Shown here: in pieces, positions 62,863 through 64,000 of the stretch | Layout: every line of letters starts with the position of its first letter | How positions within the stretch are numbered: position 1 is the stretch's first letter | Source: Rutpela maculata | Taxonomy: Eukaryota > Arthropoda > Insecta > Coleoptera > Cerambycidae | Direction: 5' to 3' | Assembly: GCA_936432065.2 (NCBI GenBank) | Contig: OW386289.2 | Location: 13,377,077 to 13,441,076, forward strand | Length of the DNA stretch: 64,000 nt | The notes under the pieces: model-generated | What the model was told of the DNA's origin: nothing | Databases searched by the model: none | The model's input: only the letters and a program-made list of their open reading frames with translations | Made by a program: the position numbers and the translations under genes

Positions 62863-63892
62863 TGGGCAGGGGCACTGTGCAGCAGGTCGTCAGGATCGTG
62901 AATGACGTTAAGGTACAATGCATCCTCGGGAAGAGTACCATCATGGTGCTCCTCGATATTGAGAAAGCCTTCGACACCGTATGGATCCAGGGATTAATCT
63001 ACAAAATAAATTTGCTGGACTTTCCGACGCACATTACCAAACTTATTCACTCTTTCCTGTCAGATAGATCGCTGCAGGTCAGAGTGAATAGTAAACTATC
63101 AATTCGGCGAGACATTCGCGCGGGCGTCGTGCCTGTCGCCAAAGCTGTACAATTTATACATCTCCGACTTTCCGGAGTTCCCGAATTCGAACCTTGCCAA
63201 GTAAGCTGACGACACGGCTATGTACGTGCACTCATCATACAACGCGCAAGCGGCTAATATGCTGCTGAGGTCACACATGGCCCATGCCACGGCTTATTAC
63301 GATAAGTGGAAGATTCGGATCAACGCCGAGAAGTCGGAATCGATTCTATTCACGCGCCGTTTCACCGAAACCGGGGGTAGAGAAATTCCAATCAAATGGT
63401 GCGTGAAATATTTGGGGGTGAACTTAGACAAACGACTGACGTTTAATACACGTTAACGAGACGGTACGCAAGGTCTACTTCATATCCAGGAGTCTGTATC
63501 CGCTCCTAGCAAGGGTAGCGGACTCAATAGGACCAATAAAAAGTTGTTGTACACAGTGGTAATCAGGCCGGCCATCACATACGCGGCGCCGGTGTGGTGC
63601 AGCATCCCGGCCACGACAATGCGAAAATTAAAAGTTTTAGAACACAAATTTATGCGCCTCATTTCAGACTCCGGTAGGTACACCTCCCTCAGAGATCTCT
63701 ATGCACGTTGTCACGCCACGCCACGCCACTAGCGGTCTACGTCCAAAAAAACCACACAAAAATTTTATTAAACTGGACGGTAGCTCACTTATCCGCAACA
63801 TTACTCGAATCGGACAGCATGATGCCATACTTTTCGATATAAGATACCCCCTACCATACCAGGCGTTGCCTATCGTTCAGCAGCTCCCCTAG
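62862..63892 (+). pseudogene. 5'-truncated Jockey-type LINE reverse transcriptase
   Basis: Frame 1 (62862-63209): TVQQVVRIVNDVK, then IMVLLDIEKAFDTVW (motif A Asp) and SFLSDRSLQVRVN. After AG-V the motif B region (normally PQGS) is garbled and a frameshift follows. Frame 2: in the YADD box the Tyr codon is TAA (63202-63204), leaving stop-ADDTAMYVHSSYNAQ, then KIRINAEKSESILFTRRFTE and VKYLGVNLDKRLTF to 63456. After another frameshift 63544-63732 has LLYTVVIRPAITYAAPVWCS and HKFMRLISDSGRYTSLRDLY. A final piece follows to 63892 with a stop. GC content is well above the flanks. Disabled by truncation, frameshifts and a stop in the active site. Confidence 0.88.
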
Positions 63893-64000
63893 CCACACTT
63901 CCTTGTACGATAACTTACCTCTACCCTTACTCTTATCTTTCCTCAACTTTACATCTTTCCAATCCTCCTTTCTCCCCTTTTATGTTTGTACAATTTTGTT
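63893..64000 (+). other. Probable 3' UTR of the terminal LINE
   Basis: Pyrimidine-rich sequence after the last stop, running off the right edge. No A-rich tail is reached within the window. Confidence 0.5.

Overview
This is a eukaryotic, AT-rich, extremely transposon-dense window. The families present (Ty3/gypsy, Jockey/CR1/I-type LINEs, a Penelope-like element with a GIY-YIG tail, Tc1/mariner-related transposases, hairpin MITEs and Helentron/DINE-like repeats) point to an arthropod, most likely an insect; I cannot name the species. I find no convincing host protein-coding exon, no canonical tRNA or rRNA gene, and no prokaryotic feature such as an operon or CRISPR array.

Layout. 1-4.3 kb: two decayed LINE reverse transcriptases on the minus strand. 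4.7-7.3 kb: a dead mariner-like transposase, a 324-bp tandem duplication whose units each hold a hairpin, and a small inverted repeat. 8.1-14.6 kb: nested repeats. A relic of a TGCD-motif protein family lies beside a foldback element (9531-13573), whose left arm is split by an RNase H-bearing LINE flanked by a 13-bp target-site duplication. 16.2-20.7 kb: inverted-repeat elements and transposon ends. 20.8-24.1 kb: a Jockey-type LINE with gag knuckles, endonuclease and RT, disabled by deletion of RT motif A. 24.1-26.5 kb: a Helentron/DINE-like copy and a mariner-like element.

27463-37504 holds the best-preserved element, a 10,042-bp Ty3/gypsy retrotransposon on the minus strand. It has two 2,024-bp LTRs in which I see no difference, a CTAT target duplication, an 18-nt primer-binding site matching tRNA-Lys(CUU), a polypurine tract, an open gag, and a pol in the -1 frame reached through a canonical TTTAAAT slip site abutting the gag stop. 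It sits inside an older LTR-like repeat that has a relative at 58.5 kb.

38-49 kb: several decayed mariner-like transposases, a 158-bp CT microsatellite, a Penelope-like relic interrupted by a DINE-like insertion, and a mariner-like element with roughly 310-bp terminal inverted repeats. 50.4-53.1 kb: two more LINE relics. 55-62.1 kb: long hairpins, a satellite-like tandem array carrying CRE and YY1/Pho-like motifs, a gag-like coiled-coil relic and MITEs. 62.8-64 kb: a tRNA-like A/B-box segment followed directly by a 5'-truncated Jockey LINE that runs to the end of the window.

The genes do not form a pathway. The window records successive insertions: AT-drifted relics interrupted by younger, more GC-rich elements. 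Only the gypsy element looks possibly functional. The least explained structures are the Helentron-like family, the paired inverted 300-bp repeats at 40.2 and 44.7 kb that share a small ORF, and the satellite.
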